A stretch of 57,475 nucleotides of DNA from Ruminococcaceae bacterium YRB3002 (GCA_900099715.1 FMTG01000015.1:1-57475), one strand, 5' to 3'. Shown: positions 26,054 to 34,483, counted from the first letter of the stretch. The notes: generated by a model not told the origin, from the sequence alone. A program made the numbers and translations.

Positions 26054-27019
26054 ATGAGACAGCTAAGCACACAGAACCGTTGGCAGGCATGGAAAGGCCT
26101 TGTTTTACAGGCAGCCGCGCTGGTGCTCCTTCTGACCGCAGGAGTCTGGTTTCAGCGCAATCTCGGGCTATTGGGTCTCGCGCTCTCAGAGCTTATGTTT
26201 CTTGTGCTTGCCGTGGGCTATACACTGGCCCAGAGGACACCGCTCCGCGAGGTCTTTCCGGTCAGCGTTCCGTCTGTCAGGGATGTTTTCGGCACCCTCT
26301 TCATACTTGCAGGAGGCAGCGCCATCGGCTATATGAGCATATACCTGGCAGCAGCCCTCCTTCCCGGTCAATTCGCGAAAGTCCTCAAGGGGCTCAACAG
26401 TGCCATCAGCGGCGATACACTGGCTACCTTCGCAGTGGTGGCCATTCTGGCACCGATATGCGAGGAAGCTATCGAGAGGGGCGCCGTGTTATCGCATTTT
26501 CGCTCATGGGAGAAGAAATGGGCGATCATCTGGGTCATCGGCCTCTTCTTCGGCATCATGCACACTGACCCCATCCGCTTCGTAAATACAACAGTCATGG
26601 GCGCCGCCTGCGCGTACCTGATGGTCAAGCGCGACAATTTCCTGCTGCCTGTGATGCTCCATTTTGTCAACAACGGGGGCGCGAGTCTCCTCAAGATAAT
26701 CATGCCGTTCAACACTGACAACACGGATGCACTTCTCGAGAAAATGGATCCCGTGCTGAGCCTCGGCGCCGCCATGATACTGTTCTGCGCCGCACCGTTC
26801 TGCATCGCGGTCTCCCATCATCTGTTTACCGATAAACTTGCTCCGGATGCATCCCCGGAAGAGAAGCGGGCCAGGTCGCGCAAAATCAGCCGTTTCTACA
26901 TCGTTGCCGCCATCGTCATGGGCGTCCTGCTGATAGGCGGGTTGATCCTGATGCTGACAAACAAGACGTTTACAGGAACTTACAACAGCATCGCCGGCAG
27001 TTCGTCGGCCGGAATCTGA
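26054..27019 (+). CDS. CPBP-family intramembrane metalloprotease
   Basis: A 321-residue integral membrane protein of the CPBP (Abi/CAAX protease-like) family with about eight hydrophobic segments. The three catalytic blocks are in order: EEAIERG, an EExxxR motif near residue 138; FGIMH near residue 168; and HFVNN near residue 200. Members cleave membrane substrates or act in bacteriocin immunity or export. The target here is not indicated by neighbours. The C-terminus adds one membrane segment and a short Ser/Gly-rich tail (AGSSSAGI). GAGGGTG lies before the ATG. A strong terminator at 27145-27185 lies past two dispersed repeats. Confidence 0.85.
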   Translation: MRQLSTQNRWQAWKGLVLQAAALVLLLTAGVWFQRNLGLLGLALSELMFLVLAVGYTLAQRTPLREVFPVSVPSVRDVFGTLFILAGGSAIGYMSIYLAAALLPGQFAKVLKGLNSAISGDTLATFAVVAILAPICEEAIERGAVLSHFRSWEKKWAIIWVIGLFFGIMHTDPIRFVNTTVMGAACAYLMVKRDNFLLPVMLHFVNNGGASLLKIIMPFNTDNTDALLEKMDPVLSLGAAMILFCAAPFCIAVSHHLFTDKLAPDASPEEKRARSRKISRFYIVAAIVMGVLLIGGLILMLTNKTFTGTYNSIAGSSSAGI

Positions 27020-27023
27020 AAAA

Positions 27024-27066
27024 GGCGGTCGGCCGAACGCTCACTTCATTCCTCGTCGCTTCGGGA
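27024..27066 (+). repeat. Modular hairpin remnant after the CPBP gene
   Basis: GGCCGAACGCTCACTTCATT followed by CCTCGTCGCTTCGGGAGTGG carries the framing motifs of the gene-end hairpin family, in the same orientation relative to the upstream gene as at other sites. It starts within ten bases of the stop codon. Confidence 0.5.
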
Positions 27067-27076
27067 GTGGCGTAAA

Positions 27077-27110
27077 AATGTGAAATGGGGACGGTTCTGA
27101 AGTGAACATT
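27077..27110 (+). repeat. Solo GGGACGGTTC unit
   Basis: AATGTGAAATGGGGACGGTT followed by CTGAAGTGAACATT matches the left end of the 275-bp elements. No partner end is nearby. Confidence 0.7.
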
Positions 27111-27144
27111 TCTTGCGGAGCTGATTACCTTGGTATGATATTTA

Positions 27145-27185
27145 CTGAAATCCCGACCTGTAGTCGGGATTTCAGTCGGTTTTTT
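27145..27185 (+). terminator. Strong rho-independent terminator after the CPBP gene
   Basis: CTGAAATCCCGAC pairs perfectly with GTCGGGATTTCAG around a five-base loop, followed by TCGG and six T residues. Further CCCGAC/GTCGGG palindromes continue to about 27250, forming a second small repeat group. Confidence 0.8.
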
Positions 27186-27296
27186 ACCTGAAACAGAGCA
27201 TTTTCCGACTCATATCCCGACTCATAGTCGGGGTTATAGTCGGGATTTATCTCCTGATTTCCGGATGTGAAACTACTATGATGGCTAGAATGGAAA

Positions 27297-27489
27297 TGTA
27301 TGTCAAAAGTCGGTTTTTAGAAGTTTGACATACAAAATCACATGAAAATGTATGTCAAAGTTGCATTTTCGAGAGTTTGACATACAAAACCTCAATATCT
27401 GTATGTCAAATTTCATTTTTTAAGGTTTTGACATACAAAGTAGCCAATTTTTGTATGTCAAATATCGATTTTTAGAATTTTGACATACA
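27297..27489. repeat. Array of four 38-bp TGTATGTCAAA palindromes
   Basis: Four units, at 27297-27334, 27349-27386, 27400-27437 and 27452-27489, are each exactly 38 bases. Each opens TGTATGTCAAA and closes TTTGACATACA around a 16-base T-rich centre that differs between units. Spacers are 14, 13 and 14 bases, giving a 51-52-base period, close to five helical turns. A single further copy lies at 44405-44442 in the opposite sense. The 589 bases between 27019 and 27609 contain no gene. Confidence 0.9.
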
Positions 27490-27514
27490 ACAGCAGATTC
27501 GGCAGGGAAATGCG

Positions 27515-27608
27515 AAGCGTGGAAGGACAATTCTGTTCTTCCGAGTCCTACACGTCCCTTTTTCAGAAATATCAGTTATTCCGAAGGGCGAGCAAGTGGT
27601 CGCGAGCC
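27515..27608 (-). repeat. Mosaic of partial hairpin repeats after trxB
   Basis: On the minus strand, trxB ends in TAG, and its stop is continuous with GGCTCGCGACCACTTG, CTCGCCCTTCGG, a CTGAAAAAGGGACGTGTAGG unit and a partial GGAAGAACAGAATTGTCC arm. These are fragments of at least three repeat families found elsewhere in the window. Confidence 0.6.
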
Positions 27609-28517
27609 CTACCGTAGCCTCACATACTCACATGCAGCCAGTGCTGCGACCGCGCCGTCAGAAGCGGCAGTTGTCAGCTGACGTACCGCCTTTGTCCTCA
27701 CGTCACCCGCAACAAATATGCCTTCAGTACCGGTAAGGCAGTCCTCACCGGCTTTGATATAACCATTTTCCTGAACTGTCAGTCCGGCAAACGGAGCCGC
27801 AGCCGGAACCTGTCCGATCGCCACGAAAAGTGCATCCAATGAGATCTCGCTCTCTTCCCCTGTCTCAGCATCCCTTACCGTAATTCCGGTGAGTCTGTCC
27901 TCGCCGTGCAGTGCCGTCACAGTCTTGGGCGTAACTATCTCCATATTCTCTGTAGAGATCGCTCTCTCGACGAGGCGCTGCTCCGCCCTGAAAGCCGTCC
28001 TCCTGTGGATGAGATATACCTTGGACGCGATGCCCGCCAGATAAAGGGCATCCTCAACAGCAGTGTTGCCGCCGCCATTGACCGCAACTACCTTGTTCTT
28101 AAAGAACGCACCGTCACATGTGGCACAGTAGGAGATACCGCGGCCAAGCAGAAGGTCCTCGTTCTCCAGACCCAGGTGGCGGTTGTTGGCGCCGGTGGCG
28201 ATGATCACAGCCTTTGCTTTGACGCTGGAGTACTCGCTCCTGACGAGCCAGTCCCTCTCACCATAGCGCTCGATAGCGACGACAGCCTCCATTACGAACT
28301 CGGCTCCCAGGTCACTTGCCTGATTGTAGAGGCTCATAGCCAGGTCAAAACCGGAGATCTTGGGAATGCCCGGATAGTTCTCGACCTCGGGTGTGTTGAC
28401 GATCTGTCCGCCATACATCGCGCCTTCGAAAACAACCGTCTCCATACCTGCGCGCCTTGCATAAACCGCTGCCGTAAGTCCCGCGGGACCGCCTCCGATG
28501 ATAACTATATCTGCCAT
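27609..28517 (-). CDS. trxB: Thioredoxin reductase
   Basis: A 302-residue flavoprotein that passes electrons from NADPH to thioredoxin. The FAD-binding motif is IVIIGGGPAGLTAAVYARRA at the N-terminus, the redox-active disulfide is CATC (Cys131 and Cys134), the NAD(P)H-binding motif is VNGGGNTAVEDALYL, and the late FAD contact is GIFVAGDVR. The length is typical. It follows the thioesterase gene by 40 bases on the same strand. The stop codon TAG forms part of the first copy of a repeat motif (GGTAGGGCTCG). It can serve peroxiredoxins such as the Bcp at 521-973. Confidence 0.95.
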   Translation of the reverse strand: MADIVIIGGGPAGLTAAVYARRAGMETVVFEGAMYGGQIVNTPEVENYPGIPKISGFDLAMSLYNQASDLGAEFVMEAVVAIERYGERDWLVRSEYSSVKAKAVIIATGANNRHLGLENEDLLLGRGISYCATCDGAFFKNKVVAVNGGGNTAVEDALYLAGIASKVYLIHRRTAFRAEQRLVERAISTENMEIVTPKTVTALHGEDRLTGITVRDAETGEESEISLDALFVAIGQVPAAAPFAGLTVQENGYIKAGEDCLTGTEGIFVAGDVRTKAVRQLTTAASDGAVAALAACEYVRLR

Positions 28518-28557
28518 GTTCTGATGCCTCCTGTGATCAGTTCAATAATTACGTATC

Positions 28558-28986
28558 TCAATCTTCTCTCTCAACCGCTTCCTCAAAAAGCTTATGCCTC
28601 TCCGGCGAAACCCTCTTGATTGACAGCACTTTGCCGTTGGGATCGATGAAACAATGCTTACTCCTGCCCGTACATCTTAGCTCCCCGGTCTCCTTGTCCC
28701 GTATCTCGTACTTCAGTGCGCACCTGACACCTGTGTAGTCGGTCATGGACACCCTTATAACGACAATATCGTAGAACCTGGACATGCTCTTATAGTTTGC
28801 TTCCACAGACACGACCGGACTTATGATGCCCTCCGCCTCCGACTGCTTGTAGCCAAGACCCAGCTCCTCAAAGAACCTGATCCTCGCCTCTTCAAACCAC
28901 CTGATGTAGTTGGAGTGATGGGCGATCGCCATCTGATCTGTCTCGTAGTACTGAACCTGGTGTTCGTAAAATGTCACATGTGCCAT
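28558..28986 (-). CDS. Acyl-CoA thioesterase, YbgC/FadM type (4HBT)
   Basis: A 142-residue hot-dog-fold thioesterase, hydrolysing acyl-CoA thioesters in the cytoplasm. The family signature is QVQYYETDQMAIAHHSNYIR, with the catalytic Asp in ETDQM, followed by WFEEARIRFFEELGLGY. The rest, VSVEANYKSMSRFYDIVVIR and the TGRSKHCFID strand, is typical. AAAGGAG lies eight bases before the ATG. The gene precedes trxB in a short operon. The physiological acyl-CoA substrate cannot be told from sequence. Confidence 0.88.
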   Translation of the reverse strand: MAHVTFYEHQVQYYETDQMAIAHHSNYIRWFEEARIRFFEELGLGYKQSEAEGIISPVVSVEANYKSMSRFYDIVVIRVSMTDYTGVRCALKYEIRDKETGELRCTGRSKHCFIDPNGKVLSIKRVSPERHKLFEEAVERED

Positions 28987-29043
28987 CCTGTTACTCCTTT
29001 GACCGTTCGGGACGTATGGACTAATTGTAGCGGAAAAAGTGAA

Positions 29044-29078
29044 AATGTGAAATGTGAAAAGTTACACGTCCCCTTTTC
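29044..29078 (+). repeat. Variant solo unit (GTTACACGTCCCC core)
   Basis: AATGTGAAATGTGAAAAGTT followed by ACACGTCCCCTTTTCA is a cousin of the GGGACGGTTC unit with the same outer palindrome but a different core. Related cores occur at about 27549 and 41836. Confidence 0.5.
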
Positions 29079-29088
29079 ATACAATTTC

Positions 29089-29180
29089 TGAAGCGAGAGC
29101 GTGCAATTTGTGATGCAAGTTCCACAGCCGCCAAGCGGCGAGGACCTGTTCGAAGCATCACAAATTCGTACGCTCGAGCT
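29089..29180 (-). repeat. Modular hairpin repeat upstream of the CDF gene
   Basis: On the minus strand: AGCTCGAGCGTACGAATTTG, TGATGCTTCGAACAGGTCC, an inner CCGCTTGGCGG stem, then TGCATCACAAATTGCACG and CTCTCGCTTC. It is nearly the same as the copy at 44289-44380. This is the one full copy not placed at a gene's 3' end. It lies between two divergent genes. Confidence 0.75.
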
Positions 29181-29194
29181 ATTTCACATTTTGG

Positions 29195-29202
29195 TATATA
29201 CT
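29195..29202 (+). promoter_or_regulatory. -10 region giving a probable leaderless CDF mRNA
   Basis: TGGTATATACT offers an extended -10 box (TATATA or TATACT). TATACT ends seven bases before the ATG at 29209, and no ribosome site exists in the intervening GAACCT. Confidence 0.5.
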
Positions 29203-29208
29203 GAACCT

Positions 29209-30357
29209 ATGACTGAGTTACTGATAAAGCTGTTCATAAAAAAGGGGCACGATTCCCGGCAGGATTACGGTGTGCTGGCAGGTATTGTCGGCATCATCTG
29301 CAACCTGCTGCTGACGGGGTTCAAGATCGCCACGGGTCTCATCACCGGTGCCGTGTCTATCGCGACCGACGCCGTCAACAACCTGTCCGATGCCATTTCG
29401 TCGATCGTGACACTGGTTGGGTTCAGGATCTCCGGAAAGCCCGCCAACAGGAAGCATCCGTATGGTCACGGGAGGGCGGAATATCTGGCCGGATTCATTG
29501 TGGCTGCGGCCGTCATTGCAGTGGCGATCAGTCTGTTCAAGGAGTCTGTGGAGAATATTTTCGCGCCGTCTGAGCTTGATGTCAGCATCACCACGATCGT
29601 AATACTCGTGGTGTCCATCCTGCTGAAGCTGTGGATGTCGCTTTTCTATACGAAGATCGCGAAGAAGATCTCGTCCGAGGCAATGATGGCAACGGCCGTC
29701 GATTCAAGGTCCGACTGCATCACGACGGGCATGGCGCTCGTCTCGGTAATTGCCATGCTTTTCTTCAAGGTGAACATTGACGGTTATGCGGGCGCTGTAG
29801 TCGCTGTGTTTGTTGCGGTATCGGGATTCAAATCCGCCAAGGATACCATCGAGCCGCTGCTGGGCAAGGCGCCGGACCCTGAGCTGATAAAGGAGATCGA
29901 GGCCGAGGCGTTGTCAAGGGAAGGCATCCTGAATGTCCACGATATCATGATCCACGAGTACGGCCACGACTTTAAGATCTGCTCCATGCACATCGAGCTG
30001 CCTTCCTCCATGTCGCTCACGGAGGCACACACCATCGCCGATTCCATCGAGCGCCGCGTCATCGAGAAAGGGCTGGTAAACGAGATGTCCATCCACGTGG
30101 ATCCCATCGATCTTGACGACAGCGAGCTGAACGAACTGAAGACCGCCATCACAGACTATATCCGCACGATCGATCCGGCAATGGACATCCACGACTGCCG
30201 CTTGATCCGTTCCGAACACCATACGAGGTTGGTATTTGAGGTCCTCAAACCTTATGAGTCGGCTAAGACTGACGAAGAACTGCAGGAACTCCTCAACGCG
30301 AAAGTTACCGAGCTCCGCCCCGGCTACATTACCGCCATCAAGTTCGAACGGGTGTGA
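29209..30357 (+). CDS. Cation diffusion facilitator (CDF) metal transporter
   Basis: A 382-residue efflux transporter exchanging divalent metal ions such as Zn2+ or Mn2+ for protons across the membrane. Six membrane segments are followed by a cytoplasmic domain. Metal-site residues are visible as DAVNNLSDA in segment 2 (an NxxxD arrangement, DxxxD in many zinc members), HPYGHGRAEY in the loop and DSRSDCITT in segment 5. An unusually long C-terminal region of about 180 residues holds one typical CDF-C domain (VHDIMIHEYGHDFKICSMHI) and a further about 80 residues. The start at 29209 is used because the 36 codons upstream are merely a reading of the dispersed hairpin repeat. Confidence 0.88.
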   Translation: MTELLIKLFIKKGHDSRQDYGVLAGIVGIICNLLLTGFKIATGLITGAVSIATDAVNNLSDAISSIVTLVGFRISGKPANRKHPYGHGRAEYLAGFIVAAAVIAVAISLFKESVENIFAPSELDVSITTIVILVVSILLKLWMSLFYTKIAKKISSEAMMATAVDSRSDCITTGMALVSVIAMLFFKVNIDGYAGAVVAVFVAVSGFKSAKDTIEPLLGKAPDPELIKEIEAEALSREGILNVHDIMIHEYGHDFKICSMHIELPSSMSLTEAHTIADSIERRVIEKGLVNEMSIHVDPIDLDDSELNELKTAITDYIRTIDPAMDIHDCRLIRSEHHTRLVFEVLKPYESAKTDEELQELLNAKVTELRPGYITAIKFERV

Positions 30358-30376
30358 CCGCGTTCTCCTGACCTGC

Positions 30377-31180
30377 TTACCTGCCGGCAAATGTCTCTCT
30401 GAACACCGTGATGTTGCGGCCGTCCTCACGGCCGTAGACAGCAAATCTTATCTCTTCAAATAACCTGCCGAAGCCCTCATCCATAATGACTTTTCTGAAG
30501 CACTCCGAGATGTCTTTAGGATCGTTTCCGAAAGCGCCGCACCCCCAGGCACCGAGCACCAGGCTCCTGAATCCGTAGTGCGCCGCAGCAGCACACAGTA
30601 TCCTTACTCTTCTCATGACAGTCTCGTTGATGGCCGCTTTGCCGGTCAGCATCGCCGCGCCCCGCCTGTTGGGTGCAGGCGTCGTAACCACGCCCACACG
30701 GTACGGGCGCTCCAGCAGCCGCATTCCCTCGCCGCGGATGACCACGACCTCCGGCGAGATCAGCATATAGTCCGACTCCACGGCGTTGATGTGTGTGTTG
30801 TTGTATCTGTACATTTCGGCAGCTGCCGCGGAATTGATCGACGCGTACAGAGTACTTGTTCTGCAAAGGGACTCTTCCTGTGCATTCGCACCGTGAAGGA
30901 ATCCGCCCCCTGCTTTATGTGCATTCGCGAAATTCATCACCAAAGGCTTCTCCATCCCCACCGACGCCTCATACGAGTCTGCGTTGATGACAGAGATCCT
31001 GCACATCTCGCCCTTGAGTTCCTGCTCCGTCTCCGCCACCAGCTCCGCCCCTGCTTCCGGCGTTATCACGATGACCTTCTCCACGTCCGCGTCGCTGAAG
31101 TCTACTTCTCGCCCGTTGGCCAGGTACTTCTTCTCCTTTGAGATCCTCATTGTCTCCTGTGCGATCTGAATGTTGTTCAT
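30377..31180 (-). CDS. Bacterial PARG-type hydrolase (TIGR02452 family)
   Basis: A 267-residue macrodomain-fold protein of the microbial poly(ADP-ribose) glycohydrolase type. The signature GGG-X7-QEE is intact: AGGGFLHGANAQEESL with Gly91-93 and Gln101-Glu102-Glu103. The Glu pair provides the catalytic acid. A second conserved block is VLGAWGCGAFGNDP near residue 210, and FANAHKAGGG precedes the signature. The helical N-terminus of about 60 residues is normal for the family. It is expected to remove ADP-ribose from proteins or release ADP-ribose polymers. No ADP-ribosyltransferase gene is visible nearby, so it may reverse a modification made elsewhere or by a phage. AAGGAG precedes the ATG. 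Confidence 0.88.
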   Translation of the reverse strand: MNNIQIAQETMRISKEKKYLANGREVDFSDADVEKVIVITPEAGAELVAETEQELKGEMCRISVINADSYEASVGMEKPLVMNFANAHKAGGGFLHGANAQEESLCRTSTLYASINSAAAAEMYRYNNTHINAVESDYMLISPEVVVIRGEGMRLLERPYRVGVVTTPAPNRRGAAMLTGKAAINETVMRRVRILCAAAAHYGFRSLVLGAWGCGAFGNDPKDISECFRKVIMDEGFGRLFEEIRFAVYGREDGRNITVFRETFAGR

Positions 31181-31484
31181 GCGTCAGAGGCTCCTTGTTT
31201 TTTTGATATTCTATCATACGCATACGGGACGGAGTAGTGATCAAGCGGCGCTTGAACCGCGTGGTGTATCCGCCCGTGTATCTGAAAACAATGTAAAACC
31301 GCTGATTCCGGATACATTTTCGCGTTATCGCACATTCGTGTGGTCAGAACCACCCGCCAAAACCATCATTACTTTGTCGATCTGGCGCCGAACTCCGTAT
31401 ATACGTCCATCAGGATCATGAGGCGCGCGTATTTGCTATAATAGTCACAAGTCACGACAACATCTCGAAAGGCGGACTACCACA
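31181..31484. other. Intergenic region, divergent promoters
   Basis: This 304-base gap holds no gene I can support. On the plus strand TTGCTATAAT (31431-31440) is an extended -10 box for the zinc-ribbon gene, and the gene has a GGCGG site. On the minus strand TAGAAT (31208-31213) may serve the PARG gene. Nothing else stands out. Confidence 0.4.
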
Positions 31485-32762
31485 ATGGACCACAGTACCT
31501 ACCACTACATCTGCTGGCACAACAGGAGAGTCTACATGACCTGCCAGGGCATTACCGGCGGCATCAGCATCAACCCCGACAACCGTCTGTGGAATGCGGA
31601 GGGCGCGCCATTTGTCCTAACTTTTTATGACAATGGTTCTGTCACCCACTACGCCGTAAGCGACGAAGATGCGGAAGATATACTTGGCAGGATTGATAAA
31701 TGGTACGAAGAACATCCTGATATGTCGGAGTTCCCCGAGGATGCGCCGAACGAGGCTTTCGTGTCGATCGGGACTGCGGGCCGCAAAAGGTTTCCTGAAG
31801 CGGAACTGATGAAGGGCTGGTTTGAGGAACTCCGCGGGAAGTCACGCGGGCCTTTGAACGACGAGGAATTTTACCATTATACCAACCCGGCGCCGGCGCC
31901 CGTTGAAGGCGAGATCAGGATCCACACGATCATCGAGCAGGCGGTCACAGCGCCCCAGAATCCGACGCTGATGATACCCCCTCCCGATAACTACAGGAGC
32001 CAGATCCTCATAGAGGACGGTCTGGCCATAATGGTCGTCTGCTGCAGCGGCCAGTATCTCAAATACATCATTCCCGACAGTCTCATCCCGTTTATCAACG
32101 CGAAAGCCGCAGACATGCTTTCCAAAAACGCCAACGGCTATCATCGGGAAGGGGATCCCGACGCGTGGCTGGAGGTTCAGGGCCGCGAAGACAAGTTCGA
32201 CATCGAACCGGATGATGCCATCCGCCTGTTCGAAGAGCTTGTCCCTCAATGCAGCGACCCCATCCCGATGGTACATCCGAACGGCTTTCGCGGGTTCTAT
32301 ACTGAAGGCGAGCGCAAGCTGATCAACAGTGCCTGGGACTGCCCCGGCTGCGGTGCCACCCGCAACTTCGGCAAAGTCTGCGGGACCTGCGGTCCTGAGC
32401 ATAAACCGCTCCCGAAAGCAGACCGCCCCTGGCACTGCAACAAGTGTAAGACCGACGGCAACACCGGCACCTACTGTTCTGAATGCGGCAGCCTGTATGT
32501 CAGACCGGACGGTCTGCCGGACGGCCCGGAAGATATGATCATCGGATACCGGGACAACCGCGCCGCACTCTTTAAGCAAAAGATGTTTGAGGGCGGAATG
32601 TTTTTCCAGGCGGCGGCACCTGCTCCCGCACCTGCTCCCGCGCCTTCTGCTCAGACGGCTGAGACTGCTGAGGGGGATCTTCCCGAAGATTCCTGGAAAT
32701 GCACCTTCTGCGGTCACATCAACACCGGCAAGTTCTGCAGCGAGTGCGGCACAAAAAGATGA
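31485..32762 (+). CDS. Triple zinc-ribbon protein of unknown function
   Basis: A 425-residue protein with no signal peptide or membrane segment. The first 290 residues have no motif I recognise. They contain two similar-sized alpha/beta stretches, and FYDNGSVTHYAVSDEDAEDI and YLKIIPDS-like YLKYIIPDS suggest a small repeated domain. Three C4 zinc ribbons follow: WDCPGCGATRNFGKVCGTCG, WHCNKCKTDGNTGTYCSECG and, after an Ala/Pro linker (APAPAPAPAP), WKCTFCGHINTGKFCSECG. Such C-terminal ribbons are common in uncharacterised Clostridia cytoplasmic proteins. The last codons and the TGA stop fall inside a 63-bp dispersed repeat, so the repeat appears to define the C-terminus. Confidence 0.7.
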   Translation: MDHSTYHYICWHNRRVYMTCQGITGGISINPDNRLWNAEGAPFVLTFYDNGSVTHYAVSDEDAEDILGRIDKWYEEHPDMSEFPEDAPNEAFVSIGTAGRKRFPEAELMKGWFEELRGKSRGPLNDEEFYHYTNPAPAPVEGEIRIHTIIEQAVTAPQNPTLMIPPPDNYRSQILIEDGLAIMVVCCSGQYLKYIIPDSLIPFINAKAADMLSKNANGYHREGDPDAWLEVQGREDKFDIEPDDAIRLFEELVPQCSDPIPMVHPNGFRGFYTEGERKLINSAWDCPGCGATRNFGKVCGTCGPEHKPLPKADRPWHCNKCKTDGNTGTYCSECGSLYVRPDGLPDGPEDMIIGYRDNRAALFKQKMFEGGMFFQAAAPAPAPAPAPSAQTAETAEGDLPEDSWKCTFCGHINTGKFCSECGTKR

Positions 32763-32820
32763 AATTGGGACGGTTCCTTTTTCATCAAAATGGTGAAAAA
32801 GGAACCGTCCCAATTTCATC
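32758..32820. repeat. 63-bp inverted pair of GGGACGGTTC units between convergent genes
   Basis: It has the same design and length as 4027-4089, with GATGAAATTGGGACGGTTCC at the left and its complement at the right. It supplies the stop codon of the zinc-ribbon gene (TGA, 32760-32762) and overlaps that of the esterase gene on the other strand (32819-32821). It probably acts as a two-way transcript end. Confidence 0.85.
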
Positions 32821-34306
32821 ACATTTTCCTCACATACTCCACCAGCATCTCTGGAATAAACTGCCAGTGATGTGAATCATACAGTTTGTAAGTTACATCC
32901 ACACCATGTGCCTCAAGATCGTCACGCAGAGCCTCCAGCCCTTCTATAGTTGTCTTGTGCCCGTTATATCTGTCCGCGTAATCCGGATCCTCCTGAGAGC
33001 CTCCGCAGATGAACACGCTCTTGTCCAGAGTATCGTTACGTTCCCAGTAACCGTAGTCGTTCTCGTAACCCGCAAGATCATATCCTTCCGGATCGTCGTA
33101 CAGGCACCAGAATGCTGCGCTGCCGATGATGTAATGGCCAAAGGGCTGATTCTCATACCGGTCCGAATTAAACAGCGCGTAGTGAGTAAAGATACCGCCG
33201 TCCGAGTGACCGTACAACGAGGAGTCCCTATAGTCTATATTGTAGTTCTCGCCAAGGTATGGCATGAGATTATCGGTAATGAAATCAAGAAGCTGTCCGC
33301 GGTGCTCGATCAGGTCACGGGAACGGTTGCCCTCGTCGCGGCCGTTCATGTGATAGTTATAGCCGAGTGTCACGAGGATCATGTCAGCTGCTTCTCCGGA
33401 CTCCATCTCCCTCCGCATCGCGGGACAGTTGCCGAGGCGGTAGACTCCGTCGGTCAGCAGGAACACCGGGTAAGATGCGGACGGATCGTAGTCCGGCGGC
33501 AGCACTACGTGAACGAGGAATTCGATGTCCATTTCCTGATCGTAGATGCTTATCTCGTCAATGGAATCCTTAAGATCTGACAGTTCGTCACGGTCATACT
33601 CCCATTCTGATCTGTAGTCGGCATACTGCCCGTCATTGGGCTCCCAGATCGACGGGTCGCTGTAGTCAATTTCCTTGTAGGGAATGGTCTCATATTCGCC
33701 GCTCTTGAGAGCCTCGTAGGCCATCCTCACCTTTGCTGCGGCAAGGTCCGCCGTCTGCTCCGGTTCTCCATCCTGAATGTAGTTATTGCGGAGCCACTCA
33801 TAGTACTCCTCAGGTCCGGCCAGACTGATATCCTCCGGTTCTCCCGCCGAGCCGTCGTCCAGCGTCCTTGTAATCTGAAACGTTACCCCGCCTCCGTCAT
33901 TCATCCCAAGAAGAGGGGTGATATCGAACAGTATGTATCCGTCGAAGAAACACCCCGTCGGGAACGTGATCCCGTCGGGATTCTCCTCTATCCACTTGAG
34001 ACGCTCATCGTACTCTTCGGCGGACATCTCGCTGCGGTGAGCCTCCAGCTGCTTAGTCATATCCTCCGCCGTCATGGTCGTAAACATAAACTCTATCTTA
34101 TGCTCCGCCTGCTCGAAAGCAGCGACCGGGTCTTCCACCTCCGGCTCATCCAGAAGCGTCAGCCCGTGCTTATCCACGCTCGCCAGTTCCTCATCAGTCA
34201 TCCTGTTGGTCAGGACGATCTTCTCCTGTTCGCGGGTCTTCACCGCACATGAACAAAACGACAGCAGAAGCGTTGCCGACAGTACTGCGGATAACAGTTT
34301 ACGCAT
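32819..34306 (-). CDS. Lipoprotein esterase of the esterase-D (alpha/beta hydrolase) type
   Basis: A 495-residue lipid-anchored protein with signal MRKLLSAVLSATLLLSFCSC, the lipobox cysteine being at about residue 20. Residues of about 25-250 form an acidic N-terminal region unique to this protein. The C-terminal part is a putative-esterase domain: FLVHVVLPPDYDPSASYPVF, then VTLGYNYHMNGRDEGNRSRD, and the nucleophile elbow LYGHSDGGIFTHYALF with its Ser. The C-terminal catalytic His lies in YDSHHWQFIPEMLVEYV. Such enzymes hydrolyse acyl esters on sugars or siderophores. The substrate here is unknown, but polysaccharide deacylation would suit this organism. Confidence 0.75.
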   Translation of the reverse strand: MRKLLSAVLSATLLLSFCSCAVKTREQEKIVLTNRMTDEELASVDKHGLTLLDEPEVEDPVAAFEQAEHKIEFMFTTMTAEDMTKQLEAHRSEMSAEEYDERLKWIEENPDGITFPTGCFFDGYILFDITPLLGMNDGGGVTFQITRTLDDGSAGEPEDISLAGPEEYYEWLRNNYIQDGEPEQTADLAAAKVRMAYEALKSGEYETIPYKEIDYSDPSIWEPNDGQYADYRSEWEYDRDELSDLKDSIDEISIYDQEMDIEFLVHVVLPPDYDPSASYPVFLLTDGVYRLGNCPAMRREMESGEAADMILVTLGYNYHMNGRDEGNRSRDLIEHRGQLLDFITDNLMPYLGENYNIDYRDSSLYGHSDGGIFTHYALFNSDRYENQPFGHYIIGSAAFWCLYDDPEGYDLAGYENDYGYWERNDTLDKSVFICGGSQEDPDYADRYNGHKTTIEGLEALRDDLEAHGVDVTYKLYDSHHWQFIPEMLVEYVRKM

Positions 34307-34418
34307 ATTCAGATTACCTCATCTCATTTGCCTGTTTGGCCTGTATTTGCGGTCATCATTATATCCCACAAACTCCCGCAGAAATGGCGCAGACATGGCT
34401 CAAAAATGAGGCAAAAAA

Positions 34419-34472
34419 GATGAAATGGGGACGGTTCCTTTTTCACCATTTTGATGAAAAAGGAACCGTCCC
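34419..34472. repeat. Truncated 63-bp GGGACGGTTC pair
   Basis: Both inner parts of the 63-bp hairpin are present, but the last nine bases of the right arm are missing. It lies between the divergent 3' end of the VOC gene and the esterase start. Confidence 0.75.
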
Positions 34473-34483
34473 AAAAACACCGA

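Noticed and set aside
27297-27489. Possible CRISPR array
   Set aside because: Units are palindromic with AT-rich variable centres, the spacers are only 13-14 bases, and no cas gene is present in the window.
29101-29208. 36-codon N-terminal extension of the CDF transporter
   Set aside because: The extra residues are a translation of the dispersed hairpin repeat and precede the -10 box. The CDF family begins near MTELLIKLF.
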